Shown: one piece after another, positions 1 to 11,314 of the stretch
Layout: each line of letters starts with the position of its first letter
How positions within the stretch are numbered: position 1 is the first letter of the stretch
Source of the DNA: Asparagopsis taxiformis
Lineage: Eukaryota; Rhodophyta; Florideophyceae; Bonnemaisoniales; Bonnemaisoniaceae
Assembly: GCA_030407315.1 (NCBI GenBank)
Contig: JALQPE010000211.1
Coordinates: forward strand, 248,001-312,000
Length of the DNA: 64,000 nucleotides
Direction of reading: 5' to 3'
Notes under the pieces: model-generated
Told to the model about the DNA's origin: nothing
The model's database searches: none
What the model saw: the letters and a program-made list of their open reading frames with translations, nothing else
Position numbers and translations under genes: made by a program

Positions 1-2997
1 CGATTGTTGTAGGCACGTTTGTATGAAACGAGATTGATTAGTCGAGCATTACTGCGTAATGGGATGCGGCGATCAAGTGCTTGAAAATTAATTTAATTGC
101 AGTATCCATGCTGGACATATGTGTTGAAGCAACTGTCCCTGACTTTTGACTGCTTCCATCGTAGACAAGTCATTGAGCCCGGTACCTTGTGCGACGTGGA
201 ACGCTACTGTAACAAATCTCAACTCGATTGGATGCACTTGTGCATGCCGTGCATGACAGCAACGGATCGTGTTGGAAATTGATCTTTTTCACAAATATTT
301 TCACACGCTTATATACCGCACCCGACCTGCCGTGGCCCCCTCAACAGATATTTATCACTCACCTCTGTCAGCTCCTCCATTCGGGACAGCCTGTCCCTTT
401 ATTCTTCAAACTCCGTTTCCCAGTCATCCACAAGCTCGTAATCGAGTGTCTGCATCTCGCAATGCAACCAAGTTGCAGAAAGTGCCGCTCCATCAAGGAG
501 CGAATGAACGCGCAAGCGCACTGTATGCTCTCGTGAGCCGCAGTCAATCGCCACGATACTGATGCAGCGCACTTTATACGCCCGCCGATAACCAAGCAAC
601 GATGATATACTGTAAAAAGACGGCCTCTCCCTACTCTTGCCACCAAACCCTCGGCGACCTATTTTCGTCCGACGATGCTCGTGTTTCTCCACCCGTGCAT
701 GCATGCCGCCAACTTTTATTTCGTAGCCGCACAATTGAGCCGCCTCACTTCGGCGCCTTACCGCGGTTGCGGGAATTTTAACTATGTCAATACAACTATT
801 GAAATGAATGCCAACAAACTGCATCCAACTCATGCCGGTCCTAACTGTGCAGCACTACATTTTCCTTGACTTCGCTACATGTTTACTTACAGTTCGTTTC
901 TGTACCCCAACCTTAGATGCACGCCCCGTCTTCATCCTAATCATCTTGTCTACGTGGTCCGACTGCAAATATGCCACTTATTACCGACTATCACATCGAC
1001 CTCTTCACACTCATTTTCTCAACTAGTCCGTCGTTCTTAATCGTCACTCTGAGCACCACCCTATTTTCGTGCACTGTAATTTTGTGTCAGTTCGATGTCA
1101 TCAAACTAGCTATCACTATTACATCACTTTGATTACCCTCGCGAGATATTATCTATTCTTGAATCTCTACTACTCTCTTCAACATAAAGTCGCCTCCCTG
1201 TTCCGCAATTCACTCCTATCAAACCTAATCTAGTTGATACAACGCACAGCAACTGTGCATGGATATAATCCAGAGTCCTTCAAACAATGTTTGCACAAGT
1301 CAGCGAGTGTCACTCGAAAAAAAAAGGTGGAGTGAGCACACATGAGACAATTGATTCTGAAGCACGATTCCGCATTTTGCCTCGTCTCGATATCCCCCGG
1401 TAGATTGACTCCGAAAATTCAACTCGTGTGCCAAACTTATCTAGCCTTTGTCTGATCTACCTACCCATCTTTTGCTGTCATGCCATGTTTCGCCAGCTTG
1501 AAGGCACATCAAATTTCCACTCACTCAATGAAGCACCCATTATATTTTCCCAACTTCCAGTATAATTCATCATTTCGAATATATACTGCAATATTCGCAT
1601 GAAGCAGGATCTATTAATTAAGTACTCATAGACAAGTCCTATTTGGCGTTTTCAACTCTACCTAAGTAGTCTCACCTATATGAACAAAGCATGTATTTCG
1701 CTGTCAGGACGTTTCCGCAACAACTAAATGGTGGCACGCTACAGTATGGCCAAAACGGAGATGGTGATTTTTCGAGAGCGACATCGATTAACAGTCCATT
1801 ATAGACATTGGCTACATATATGATTTACGTGGAGCATATATTGCTTCAAGTAGAGACTTGATGTGGTAATAAAGATATGTCAAAGTTGAGTCAGATAAGA
1901 GCGAGTCTATTATCGATAATGCCTTAATGTGTTTTTCTACCAGTCCTTCGCTCTTAAATCGCTATCTAATTCTAATCGCACAACTATTTACAATTAAGAT
2001 GGCTGGTGTGCTTCTATCGAAAGCCATGGCCAATGTGAATATTCCGCCACGACTAAACACTGTTTGTCTACGTAGACATCTCCTGAAATAGATGGATTCT
2101 CTTGATTCCAATATATTCGCCAAGCACCAAGAACGAGGTTCATTCTACGAACGGTATAGAATGGGTAGAACGATGCGAAGGTCTGAAGAAATAGTTTTCC
2201 GACCATACAAAACAGATTGGCATTTATGTTGCGCGAAATACAATAGGTCTCAGAAAGTATGTGTATGAAAGAACAACCAGAATAAACCATGATACAGTAT
2301 TGTTTGAACTGTTGTTTAGATATGTAACCTGTGGTTCTCCTGTACAAGGGCTTGCGCGCAACGAGTGTAGTATGCGAAGTGAAATGCAGTTGGTAGAATC
2401 TTCAAGTCGACTCGTGCGTTGCAGAAAACAAGGTGAACAGAGAAAAGGAGTTGAATAGTTGCAGGTTGACACAAGACACGGTCAAGAAATAAAATGCATG
2501 CGATAGATGTTCATATCGTTCGAATCTTTCATGGCATTTCATACTCGACACTGAAACACCATCTTCTTTGACGACCACGATGGATTTGAAATAGTCCTAC
2601 AACAATGATTTGCACGAAGTCACAGGATTCCAAGCTTAGCATAACCTTGAATACCTCTCGAGGGGTACCCAGGGTACAACATGGCCTACAGCAACTTGCC
2701 GCTCGTCATCGCCATGCCATCATCCAACCGAGTTGCTTTACGGACACGTGTCTGGTGCTGCCAGAACGGATGAAATATTTTCGTAAAAGTCTGAAATAAA
2801 TAGCAATTTTCAAAATTAACCCTAGTTGCAACCATTGTGGCTCACTTGCTTTCGTCGTCGACGGCAACGTCATAATCTGTTTCGGAGGTTGGCAGGCCAA
2901 ATTTTGTTTTGCAATTGCCTCTAGTAACGATATTTGTCGATCATTTCGCCGGCATAGCCAAGACGCGCAGAGATCGACCGTTGTCCCCGCAATCACA
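1..2997. other. gene-free stretch upstream of eL38
   Basis: I see no convincing gene here. The open frames are all short (at most about 144 codons), low in recognisable composition and overlap one another on both strands. The DNA is more AT-rich than the coding parts of the window, especially between about 1.0 and 2.6 kb. The last few hundred bases should hold the eL38 promoter, but no clear TATA box or other element stands out. Confidence 0.6.
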
Positions 2998-3455
2998 ATG
3001 GTAGGTTGGAATGCACATTACATCTATGCGCGTCGCGTTGCGCTGCGATGGTTTTCTATGCGCGAATAAATTTGGCGCTAACTATGGTTCTGCTCGGAGC
3101 GCTGCGATGCATTTGGTAACGTTTTGCTCGGTGTCCACTCGTGCAGCCGAAGCAAGTGTTTGAAATCAAAGACTTTCTCATCGCGGCACGCCGCAAGGAC
3201 GCGCGCAGCGTAACCATCAAGAAGCAAAAGAATGGCTCGCTCAAATTCAAGGTGCGCTGCTCCAAATACCTGTACACCCTCGTGGTGAAGGATAACGACA
3301 AGGCTGACAAGCTGCAGCAAAGTCTTCCGCCAGGTATGTTTATGCGTTGTTGTGGGTCGCTTGATTGTTTTGGCGATTCTTGTTCTGACAAAGTTGGGAT
3401 GCGACTGCATTTGTTTTACGTTTGTTTAGGTCTGCAGCGTAAGTCTATCCAATAA
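2998..3455 (+). CDS. RPL38: 60S ribosomal protein eL38 (three exons)
   Basis: Small structural protein of the large cytosolic ribosomal subunit. The middle exon (3147-3333) encodes the nearly invariant family core, including [17 protein letters not shown] and [19 protein letters not shown], ending in SLPPG. Exon 1 is only the start codon at 2998-3000, followed at once by a GTAGG donor; intron 1 (3001-3146) ends in GTGCAG. Intron 2 (3334-3429) starts GTATGTTT, ends TTTAG and splits the Gly codon. Exon 3 (3430-3455) adds LQRKSIQ and a stop. The spliced product is 71 residues, against about 70 in the family. Only the N-terminal Met placement and the last exon rest on splice inference; the phases agree. 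Expected to be constitutively expressed. Confidence 0.93.
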
Positions 3456-3816
3456 ATTCTGGGTTGATTGATCTTGACAGTTTTCTCGCGATGGTGCAGT
3501 AGTTGAATGCAAATTGGTTTCGAGCATCGTGGAGGTTCTGGGTGTCCATCGGGTATTTTTATGCGTGATGTATATTACGATCAATCCAAATCATGCAGGA
3601 TGCAAAAGCGGCTTGGATGAATCCGTTGCCTCGTTACATGAAACATGTGCCTATAGATGACAAGTTTTTGTATAAACACAGACAAAGCCAACATCGTCAC
3701 CATTCGCAAATGCCTTTCAATTTCCTTTCCCTTCAACACCCTACCCATCATGACTTTGCCAAAAGTCCTCACATCAATATCATCCCTCCACAATGAGACA
3801 CTACCAAACCAGTACC
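3456..3816. other. short intergenic region
   Basis: Lies between the convergent 3' ends of eL38 and the small orphan on the minus strand. It should hold both 3' untranslated regions. No repeat, RNA gene or other structure is recognised. Confidence 0.5.
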
Positions 3817-4263
3817 TCATTCCGCTTCACAAACAGTATGCAACATGTTCTCATTCACACGAATCTGATTGGCAGCCATCTTCCTCAGACGATCCTCTGT
3901 CGCTTTCCGCTTTGGATCCAATCTACGCTTGCGAATATCCAATGCCTGTTGCCGCTTAGCAGACGTGATGAGACGCAATCGCAAAGAGTCCACCGTCGGT
4001 GCCGTGTTGGACATGGCATCGGCAACGGCACGATCAAAGGCACTTTGGTCTGCCTCCGACGGCGGTTGGCGCGAAACAGCCGGCAGGTCGCACTTACGAA
4101 ATGCGGCTTCCTGGCCGAAATCATCGTCTGACCGTAACATCGATGAGGCATGGTCACACTTTTCCTCGCATGCGCCCACATCGAGCCCGATGTACTCGCG
4201 CGCTTGCGCGTAGAACATGCCGTTCACCGGCAGTCTCGGTTGCTCTGCCGATGCGGTTTCCAT
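3817..4263 (-). CDS. small hypothetical basic-tailed protein
   Basis: A 148-residue protein that I do not recognise. The start at 4263 is chosen because its context is a strong Kozak match (GCCATGG); an in-frame extension to 4389 lacks a better start. The N-terminal third is neutral and contains three cysteines in CEEKCDHASS and FRKCDLP, which could bind metal or form disulfides. The C-terminal third is a strongly basic predicted helix (around KRRLDPKRKATEDRLRKM) that could bind nucleic acid or act as a nuclear targeting signal. No signal peptide or membrane segment is seen. The frame stays open and GC-rich at third positions, which supports it being coding. It could be lineage-specific; no function is assigned. 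Confidence 0.6.
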   Translation of the reverse strand: METASAEQPRLPVNGMFYAQAREYIGLDVGACEEKCDHASSMLRSDDDFGQEAAFRKCDLPAVSRQPPSEADQSAFDRAVADAMSNTAPTVDSLRLRLITSAKRQQALDIRKRRLDPKRKATEDRLRKMAANQIRVNENMLHTVCEAE

Positions 4264-5285
4264 GGCGTCCGTGTGTGGACAGACGGGAAAATAGCTGCTG
4301 GCCAGATGGCGGTAGTATAGCCGCTGGGCAGGTATGATTGTGGTTTTTTTTTCGGAAAATTTTGTGGCTGTTTGGTAAATGATATGCAACGGTGGCGAGA
4401 GGCCAAGGGTGCGCAGGGCGTGTGCAAGGAAGAGTCGGTGTCAATGATGGATAGTCATCGATTGAGGCTGTGGATGAAAGTCATGCTGTGCGTATTGATT
4501 TATTGTATAAAGTGACGATCTGGGGGAGTATCGAGACCGGGGATGAAATTGCAGCGTGTGAAGATGTCGATATGTGCGTGTGTGCCTCAATGGTGTGCGA
4601 TGCAAACGTCAGCGTGCGTAGGAATGGAGCTGTAACGAAATGAGCTAATGAAGGGGTTGATGAGAGAGCGGTTGTCGGATCGCGGGGCTGTTATCGGCAG
4701 TGGAGAGGATGGAGGCTGTTTCTAGCGTGTCGTCGGGGCGATGAGTGGCGGTGTAAATTGGTGGTGTGTAAATGGAGCGAGAAAACAATTGAATGCATGG
4801 CGACAACGATACGTTTGACGTATCGGGAAGCATATGAGGCGCATGGCATGCGTGTGTTGGAGCTTGTTGTTGCGTTGCGTTGCGTCGCGTCACTAAAGGA
4901 AGAGCAGGTAGTACATTGTTCTGCTCCACGTGTTGGCGGTTGGTTGCAGGCGCACGTCATTTGGACGTGCGCTCTAGTGGCGTGCACCTCAACGGGATTG
5001 TTCCGGCAGATGAATAGCACTGGTGCCTATAGTGCGCGCGCCGATATATATAGCAAGAGAGTCATAGAAAATATAGAAAAAGCGGCGTACACTTGTGTAA
5101 TCGGTATCAAGTGATCGGATCTTCATCCGATATACTCTACTGTACAGTACAGTAGTGTGCCTTATTTTCTTTTCTGCGCACCCAACATTATGTTGCACAA
5201 GCGCATGCGATAGCATCACAAATGTAATGACATCCTTATATTCCGAATCTTAACACATAAACCGTACAATTTCACCATCGCCATG

Positions 5286-5305
5286 CCCCGCCCCGCCCCG
5301 CCCCG
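5286..5305. repeat. CCCCG pentanucleotide repeat (4 units)
   Basis: Four perfect head-to-tail CCCCG units about 165 bp upstream of the start of the GATA-type gene, probably in its 5' leader or promoter. GC-box-like by sequence; whether it binds a factor is not known. Confidence 0.85.
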
Positions 5306-5330
5306 CTGCCTCTTGACTCACACCGCTTTG

Positions 5331-5370
5331 CATTGCATTGCATTGTATTGCATTGCATCACATCACATCA
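5331..5370. repeat. CATTG x5 then CATCA x3 pentamer array
   Basis: Five CATTG units (the fourth reads TATTG) followed directly by three CATCA units, so the same 5-bp period is kept while the unit changes. It lies about 100 bp upstream of the GATA-type gene start. Likely a replication-slippage tract. Confidence 0.85.
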
Positions 5371-5467
5371 TATTATATTTAGCTCAGGAAACCATCTCCT
5401 CCACTTCCGACACCCAATATAAACTCGCTCCCATTTACTACCCCACCCTCCATCAATCGCACCCGCC

Positions 5468-6190
5468 ATGGCATCACGACGTCCATTCAGCGCGCCGCGC
5501 CTCGACCCGCCGCCCCAGCTGCCCTCCTTCATGGTACTAGACGGCTTCTCTCGCTACACTGCTGCCGCCGCCGCCGCTGCGCGACACCCCGTCCTCCCGC
5601 CGGTGCCGCCAATGCCGCGCGCGCCCGTCTGGCCGTTGCAGACGCCGCCGCTCGCGCAGACGCGCGCCGCTTCCGCCGCCAAATCGGCGCGTCGCTGCAG
5701 CAATTGCGCGGCGACAACGACGCGCCAATGGGTGCGCGGCGAGAACCAATCGTGGCTCTGTCATAGCTGCGGTCAATTCTGGCGCAAGAACGGCCATCCG
5801 CGTCCGAAAGCGCTCTGGAATCGGCCGACTTTTAGACGCTCCTCGCGTAAAATCAAATCACTCCCTATCAGGACTGACTCCATTAAGAAGCCCCGCTATC
5901 CCAATCAGACAACCACCTCCGTTATCGCTTCTAGCTTTGTCTCCGGCAAGAAATTGGTCCTCTGCGACGCTTTGCTACCCAGTATGCGCCAAATGCGCGC
6001 TGATGCCGCCCTACAGCCGTCGCGTGCCCTTCATTCGTCGTCCTTCGTGCCACTGCCGCAGACTGCCGCCCAGATGCAGTCCAGTGTCAAGACAGAGAGA
6101 GGTTTTGCGCTCGGAGTCAAATTGCCACCCATTGCGCAGCACATCGCTGCGGGCATCATTGGTAGCACCGTAAATGACAGCAAAGAATAA
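5468..6190 (+). CDS. GATA-type zinc-finger protein
   Basis: Likely sequence-specific DNA-binding regulator of 240 residues. It has one GATA-type finger, C77-X2-C80-X17-C98-X2-C101, containing CSNC, then QWVRGENQSWLCHSCG, followed by FWRKNGHPRP, which matches the conserved position of the Lys/Arg-rich tail that contacts DNA. The 17-residue loop is the spacing of fungal and animal GATA factors (plants mostly use 18). The N-terminal 70 residues are Pro/Ala-rich with an Ala7 run; the C-terminal 130 residues are basic, then Ser-rich and unrecognised. The start has a good context (GCCATGG). The loop sequence diverges from classical fingers (no TPLWR), so the exact site bound is uncertain. A single exon is sufficient. 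Confidence 0.82.
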   Translation: MASRRPFSAPRLDPPPQLPSFMVLDGFSRYTAAAAAAARHPVLPPVPPMPRAPVWPLQTPPLAQTRAASAAKSARRCSNCAATTTRQWVRGENQSWLCHSCGQFWRKNGHPRPKALWNRPTFRRSSRKIKSLPIRTDSIKKPRYPNQTTTSVIASSFVSGKKLVLCDALLPSMRQMRADAALQPSRALHSSSFVPLPQTAAQMQSSVKTERGFALGVKLPPIAQHIAAGIIGSTVNDSKE

Positions 6191-7561
6191 ATAAACTTAA
6201 CATTTACTCCTTTTAAACTACTCGAGTGGCCAGCGCGACATGTTGCACTCACATTGTAGAGTAAGGCCAATGTTGACTCGTTGGTCGTGTGGTATGCTAC
6301 TCAATCCTTCCTTCGTATTCGTGCAGAACATTCTGCCCTTCTATTCAGATCCTTCGCGCATGCATAGCGTAAGGCTCGACTCTGTCCAGTCTGCCACCGC
6401 TTTTATCGTCATAACAGCCATGACATAGTTTTGACACACCGTCAATTTATTCACTTTGTCGATGACACACTCTTCATGCAGCGGCTTGGCCTCATTTCAC
6501 ATATATCCAACGATGCCGCTTACACTATGCTCTTGCCGCATCATCCCCGACACCCTGTTCGACAAAATGTCTATGCACCGGGAAACAATGCACCAAGTAA
6601 TCCATTCTCAGTCGTTTGGGACCCCCAGTAAATGATCAGCGGTACATAGGCATATAAGAATCCAAACTGACTCAGATTACATTCAACCAGTGTGCAACTT
6701 GTCAGTCAACATGCCTGCCATGTTGTTCATCCACCAAATGCATCGCGCCTTGTTAGATTACACACGTACCTCTATAACTTTTCCAGCGATGTTGACAGAT
6801 GTTTCGGCGACTTGCAGGGCCTTATCCAGTCGACTTGTCGAGGGCATGATTGTGAGAAATGATTTCCAACCTACACACGATGTTTTGATAACACGTCAAG
6901 TGAATTGCCAGCGCAACGTTGTCGATGTACCTTGAAGGTAGTGCGGTAGAGCGGATCAGATCGTGATGTGTAATACCTACCTGCGAGCAACTCGACGAGC
7001 ATGGCAGCAAACAAAAATATTTCAATATTTTACAGATTATTTTGCAAACTTTACCCCTGCTGGTTTGGTGTGATGTGGCACATGTGCATGTACATCCATG
7101 GTTGCAATCTTTATCTCATAGCTGTTTGCAGGTGTATGCCTCTCCTTCCTACCTTCCATGCTCATCCACTAGATTTACATATCGAGAACAACACAGCACC
7201 TCTTCTCATTGCATCGTTGTGTGTAAAGTCCAACCGGAGACCTGTTTCAGGCCTGCAACACAGCACACCACACCATCTCTCTCTTCAACAAGGTGAAATG
7301 CTAGGATGCAGCTTTGTTCAAACCATAGTTCTATGCTGATCTCAGTTTAGCTTGCAACTTTGTCGTAGCTGATAATCTATAATACCTCTTACTCCACGAC
7401 ATTGTGGGTTTCTATCTGACTTGAGCTCTACACAACAGAAATACTGAACACTACACGATACAAAGCCAGGTTCGGAGCGCCACCTGCCAATGATACAAGT
7501 TACAAAAGGCTATTCACAATGTTGAACATCTCTCCCAAGCTGGAAGCATGAATCAACGCCT
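6191..7561. other. intergenic region between convergent genes
   Basis: 1.4 kb between the 3' ends of the GATA-type gene and the RING gene. Only short, overlapping frames occur (up to 112 codons), none with recognisable composition. No RNA gene or repeat is noticed. Confidence 0.5.
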
Positions 7562-8839
7562 CTATTCAGTAACCATAAATGCGCGCACCACGTCGCGAAC
7601 CGGCGCCCGACAAATGGGGCATGGTTGCCCGATTGCAATAAGCTGTCTGCCACATCTAGCGCACGTACACATATGGCCACATCCGTACAACAGCGAGTCG
7701 ATGTGCGCCTCCAAACAGACTGTACATGTACCAGCAGCGACGGGTTTGGAACTTTTCTCGACGGCCGGCGCCGAAGTTTCCATCGGCGTGCCGCTGCTTG
7801 AGGACGGCTCCGAAGTGCACACCGACGTGTCCTGCACGTGCTGCGGCCGCATGGAGAGTTTAACAGGCGAGTTCATCGCCGCAGAAACTTCTTGACGGAT
7901 GGAGCGTTGTATATCGAGCTGCAGATCAAACGAGGCGCTGATGACATTTTTGAGGATGTTGACCTCCTCGCGGAGTGCTTGCACAACAGGCTCGAGGGCG
8001 GGGGACGGACGCTCGATGGGCATGGTGTCTTCAAAGGGCGGAGGCGGCTGTTGACGATGCGAATCGCTGTATTCGCCCGAGCGGTACAGATGGCGTATCT
8101 GCGACGAAGGGGGGCTTGTGCCGCGTCGCACAAGCATGCCCTCCAGATGATGGCGAAACTCCGATTCGAGTGCGTTGGATACGGCACGCTGGTCAGTGAG
8201 CTGGCCAAAGGAGCGGGAACGGGCGAGAGTATGTGTGGGCGGCGGGCTGTTTCCTTCTAGCAGTGCGCGAAACTCTGGGCTTAGATTCTGGGGGAGGACG
8301 TGTCAGGACGGGGTTCTGGAGAGGTGGGGCAAGGGGTGGGCTGGGCTGGGCTGAGCTGAGCTGGGATGGATTGGTGGTTATCAACGTACCGTCACTCTCT
8401 GGCGAGATCGAAGCTGTTCAACTTCCTCGGAAATGAGACCGGGTCGCTCGCGCGCGGGAGCGGATTGGGCGTCGCGAGGTGGAGGGTTGCTTTCGTAGAC
8501 GTGACCGTCTTCTAGGAAGGTTGCAGTGGTGTAGGACGAAACGGAGGATATGTGGCTGGGCAGGGGAGGGGGCTCTGGGACGGGGGAACGCAGAGTGTTT
8601 GATGTGAGATGATGCGGGGGAGGAGCGGGGGGCAGGGGCAGGTCATCGGGGAGGGAGAAATTTGAATGCGGTACACGGCCGCTTAGGATGCGCTCTAGTT
8701 CGGTGAGGAAACAACGCTCGGCTGCTTGAACGCGTGCCTGTTCACGGAGGAGCCAGAGCTCGCGAATGACTTGAATTTGTTCTGAGAGACGGGGACGGGC
8801 GCGGCGGTCTGTCGGCGGCTGCTCTGGCTGGTCGGACAT
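7562..8839 (-). CDS. RING-HC finger protein, probable E3 ubiquitin ligase (two exons)
   Basis: Two open frames join through a 102-bp intron (8288-8389, donor GTACGTTG, acceptor CCCCCAG) in phase 0, giving 391 residues. Exon 1 is 8390-8839 and exon 2 is 7562-8287. The junction creates a continuous segment around VTNLSPEFRALLEGN. The C-terminus is a C3HC4 RING: C338-X2-C341-X11-C353-X-H355-X3-C359-X2-C362-X10-C373-X2-C376, the position and style of finger that recruits E2 enzymes. Upstream, exon 2 carries LTDQRAVSNALESEFRHHLE, which resembles a motif I know from a plant RING family (R-V-S-x-L-L-E-S-x-F-R-E-R-L); exon 1 has a helical region with QIQVIRELWLLREQARVQ. Substrates are unknown. Splice evidence is by phase and motif continuity only. 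Confidence 0.85.
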
Positions 8840-9332
8840 GTTTTGCGAAGCGATGAAGTTTGTGCGGCTGGAAGTAGTGTGGAGGTATCAAGTAGGCAGG
8901 AGGGTGGCTAGTGGCTTTGCCTTGGGTACCTGCCGGGTGTTGTGGAAAGACGGGATCATGGGGCATAGACGGGCGGTTTGCCAGTGCGTCGTTGTTGAAA
9001 TAAGTGAGAAAGTGGAAAGAAACGGCGCTTTGCAAATTGTAAAGCAGATAAAATCTGGGTGGGTGTAATTTTGGGATAAATTTTACAAAGTCTCGAGATT
9101 GCCAATCGAGTGCTGATTGGTCGAATCATTTCGTTGCGAGCCAGTGAAACGCCTCGGCACGTATCATGAGCGATCAGATCTCTCGCACCCAACAAATCGT
9201 ATGCCGACAAACGACTCGACAATGCAACACCAAGGTCCACGACAGCGCGCGCGATTCGTCGCGCCCATCCGTCCGACGCAACGCACCAAATGGAATGCTG
9301 CCAGACTACTTGACGCCTGCACACATCTGCAA
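8840..9332. other. intergenic region upstream of the RING gene
   Basis: Separates the start of the RING gene from the 3' end of the methyltransferase gene; both lie on the minus strand. It should contain the RING promoter. Nothing specific is recognised. Confidence 0.5.
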
Positions 9333-10658
9333 TCAATCGCGCGCACTCATCGCAATCATGATACACTTGAGCTCATCACCGTTCAAGCCGTGCACATGCA
9401 CATCCGCAAATCCATTGTCGAGCAGCATCTGTCGCGCGTGCGCATAGCCGCACACAACGCGTCCATCGCTGGTGCAATCATCGTCCAACCGACTCGCCGG
9501 CAATGAATACATGGTTGACAACGAGTAGAACAGCGCTGCCATAGGATGTTTTCGATCCTCCTTGGTGCATCCGTTCATCATAGCTTGCAACAATATCAAC
9601 GGCATGTGCGGACGCAATGCACGCGCGATCGCCGCGAAACATCGCTGCCCATGCGCGCTGTTACGCACGCTGCAACTATCAAACATGAGCGCGACATCAT
9701 ACGAATGCGTCTCCTTGATATTGTATATACCGCCTTGAATTGCTTTAAAATGCAAATTTCGCGCATCACCCCTACGCGCCTTGCGTGCATTCGCCTCCTG
9801 CACCTTGTGCTCGCTCGGCTCGTAGCACGTGAACCACGAGTTGGGATACTGCTTGGCCACATCGAGATACACGCGATGCGCGTCGCCACCAATGCAAAGC
9901 ACCGAGCAGCCGGCGAGAAGCAAGTCGTGCAATCCGGCGACCTGCATCGCGATTTGCTGGAAGCGACCGTCGATGGTTTGCAGAATGTCCAGTGCGCACA
10001 CGCTTTCCAAGTGTTGAAAGTAGTGCGATTCGAGGCCGCGTCCGGAGCGGAAGCAGTCGACGAGATGGTTCTCCAGACGTCCTAAAATTGGAATGTGCTG
10101 CGATAACAGCGCGAGATTGTTGCCGGACGGACGCTCGCTCCATGCGAGAAAATGTGCATGCTCCGCGGGCAGAACGTACACACGTGTCTGCTCGTCGTGA
10201 TGCAGCGATTGCTCGACGATTTGCGCACACGTCATCGCTGAAAGCCACTCGCGCACGTAGCGTTCGCTGATGGCACCCGCCTCGCGCGCTATTGTGTGCG
10301 CCGAATGTGGCGTCGGCGATAGACGCTGCAGCGTGGCGAATAGTCCGAGTTGATGGCCGACCGATATTAGCACGCATGTTGATGCGGCGTTGATGCCTTT
10401 CACCAAGTGTTGCGCGAATGTGGCCGCGGACGCAGGGTTGTATGGCGCGGGGAGCGCCTCGATGGGGAGCGGCACTGGGTCTGGAAAGGAGGACGCGGAT
10501 GAGATATGGTGCATGGGGACGCATAGTTTGCTGTCGGAATGGCTTTTGCGAAGGTTGGCACAGGTGTGCGGGATGGCGAAGCGTTTAGGTGCATTGGTGA
10601 ATTTTGGTAGTTGGATGCTGTTTGTATGGTGGTGGATAGACTGTTTTGTAGGTCGCAT
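9333..10658 (-). CDS. class I SAM-dependent methyltransferase, Rv2258c-like
   Basis: Up to 441 residues. Residues ~80-170 form a helical, winged-helix-like N-terminal part (GLFATLQRLSPTPHSAHTIA, then SERYVREWLSAM), the layout of methyltransferases related to mycobacterial Rv2258c. The Rossmann core follows: VLCIGGDAHRVYLDVAKQYP stands for motif I but reads GGDAHR where the usual form is G-x-G-x-G; FTCYEPSEHKVQEAN gives the acidic residue that normally holds the SAM ribose; YDVALMFDSCSV fits motif IV. The family signature near the end (ALFYSLSTMYSLPASR) is present. The start is ambiguous: 10658 or an internal ATG at 10514, which begins just before the conserved part. Substrate unknown; the altered glycine loop leaves activity open. 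The family is largely bacterial, with scattered eukaryotic members. Confidence 0.78.
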   Translation of the reverse strand: MRPTKQSIHHHTNSIQLPKFTNAPKRFAIPHTCANLRKSHSDSKLCVPMHHISSASSFPDPVPLPIEALPAPYNPASAATFAQHLVKGINAASTCVLISVGHQLGLFATLQRLSPTPHSAHTIAREAGAISERYVREWLSAMTCAQIVEQSLHHDEQTRVYVLPAEHAHFLAWSERPSGNNLALLSQHIPILGRLENHLVDCFRSGRGLESHYFQHLESVCALDILQTIDGRFQQIAMQVAGLHDLLLAGCSVLCIGGDAHRVYLDVAKQYPNSWFTCYEPSEHKVQEANARKARRGDARNLHFKAIQGGIYNIKETHSYDVALMFDSCSVRNSAHGQRCFAAIARALRPHMPLILLQAMMNGCTKEDRKHPMAALFYSLSTMYSLPASRLDDDCTSDGRVVCGYAHARQMLLDNGFADVHVHGLNGDELKCIMIAMSARD

Positions 10659-11314
10659 TGGTCATTTGCGTTTTGTGAAGCAAGTGGTATGCATGGGAAA
10701 GGTTTGTTGTTTGTGCAACGCACATCGGCGCGCTTCTGACTAAGGCTGGACGTCTGTTGAATTTAATTTGAAGATTTTATACAGGTTGAAAGCTTGTTGC
10801 TGATTCATCCAAGGTGTGTCAAACATACACGTTTGAATCGAGACCAAATTAAATTGAGCTATGTCATTCAATCGCGCGGCATGCAACGAGCAAGACATGG
10901 GGAAATGATTGCGCAAGTGCTCGAGGTGCGTGGCGAATGGGAGAAGAAGGGCGAGAGTATTGCGAACGATCGTCAGCGACCAGCCACACGACGGCAGTTC
11001 TACGACATACGCCACAGTTGCGCAACTTTGGCACGCCATTGCGGCATCGGCATCAGTCAAGTTTCCAATTTTTAGCAATAAAAAGATTTTAGTTGTACCT
11101 TCACATCACGCTGGACATCATTGCTGGAGAAATTAAAAAACCTATTTCGCGTTGAACAATTTCCGATGAACAAATGTTTTCCACCGATTGTTCACAGCGC
11201 GATTCAAACTGCCAGATTGCTCTATGCGCACAACCCGATTCGCCGGGATAGATACAGCCACAAACCACCAATCTGGCCGACAATTGCGCCCCCTCTTCCA
11301 AACGCCCACCCGCT
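10659..11314. other. divergent promoter region
   Basis: 656 bp between the divergent starts of the methyltransferase and the fucosyltransferase-like gene. It should carry both promoters. No TATA box, repeat or RNA is clearly identified. Confidence 0.5.

Larger units (their letters stand above)
4264..5467. other. divergent intergenic region
   Basis: 1.2 kb between the divergent starts of the small orphan and the GATA-type gene, so both promoters should lie here. A TATATATAG stretch near 5045-5053 and the low-complexity tracts at 5286-5370 are the only features noticed. Short frames in this interval are on both strands and look random. Confidence 0.5.

Noticed and set aside
399..833. 144-codon minus-strand frame near the left edge
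   Set aside because: No domain, no good start context and overlapping alternative frames; treated as chance.
9772..10524. 250-codon minus-strand frame, Arg/Ala-rich
   Set aside because: Out-of-frame shadow of the methyltransferase gene; composition is that of frame-shifted GC-rich codons.
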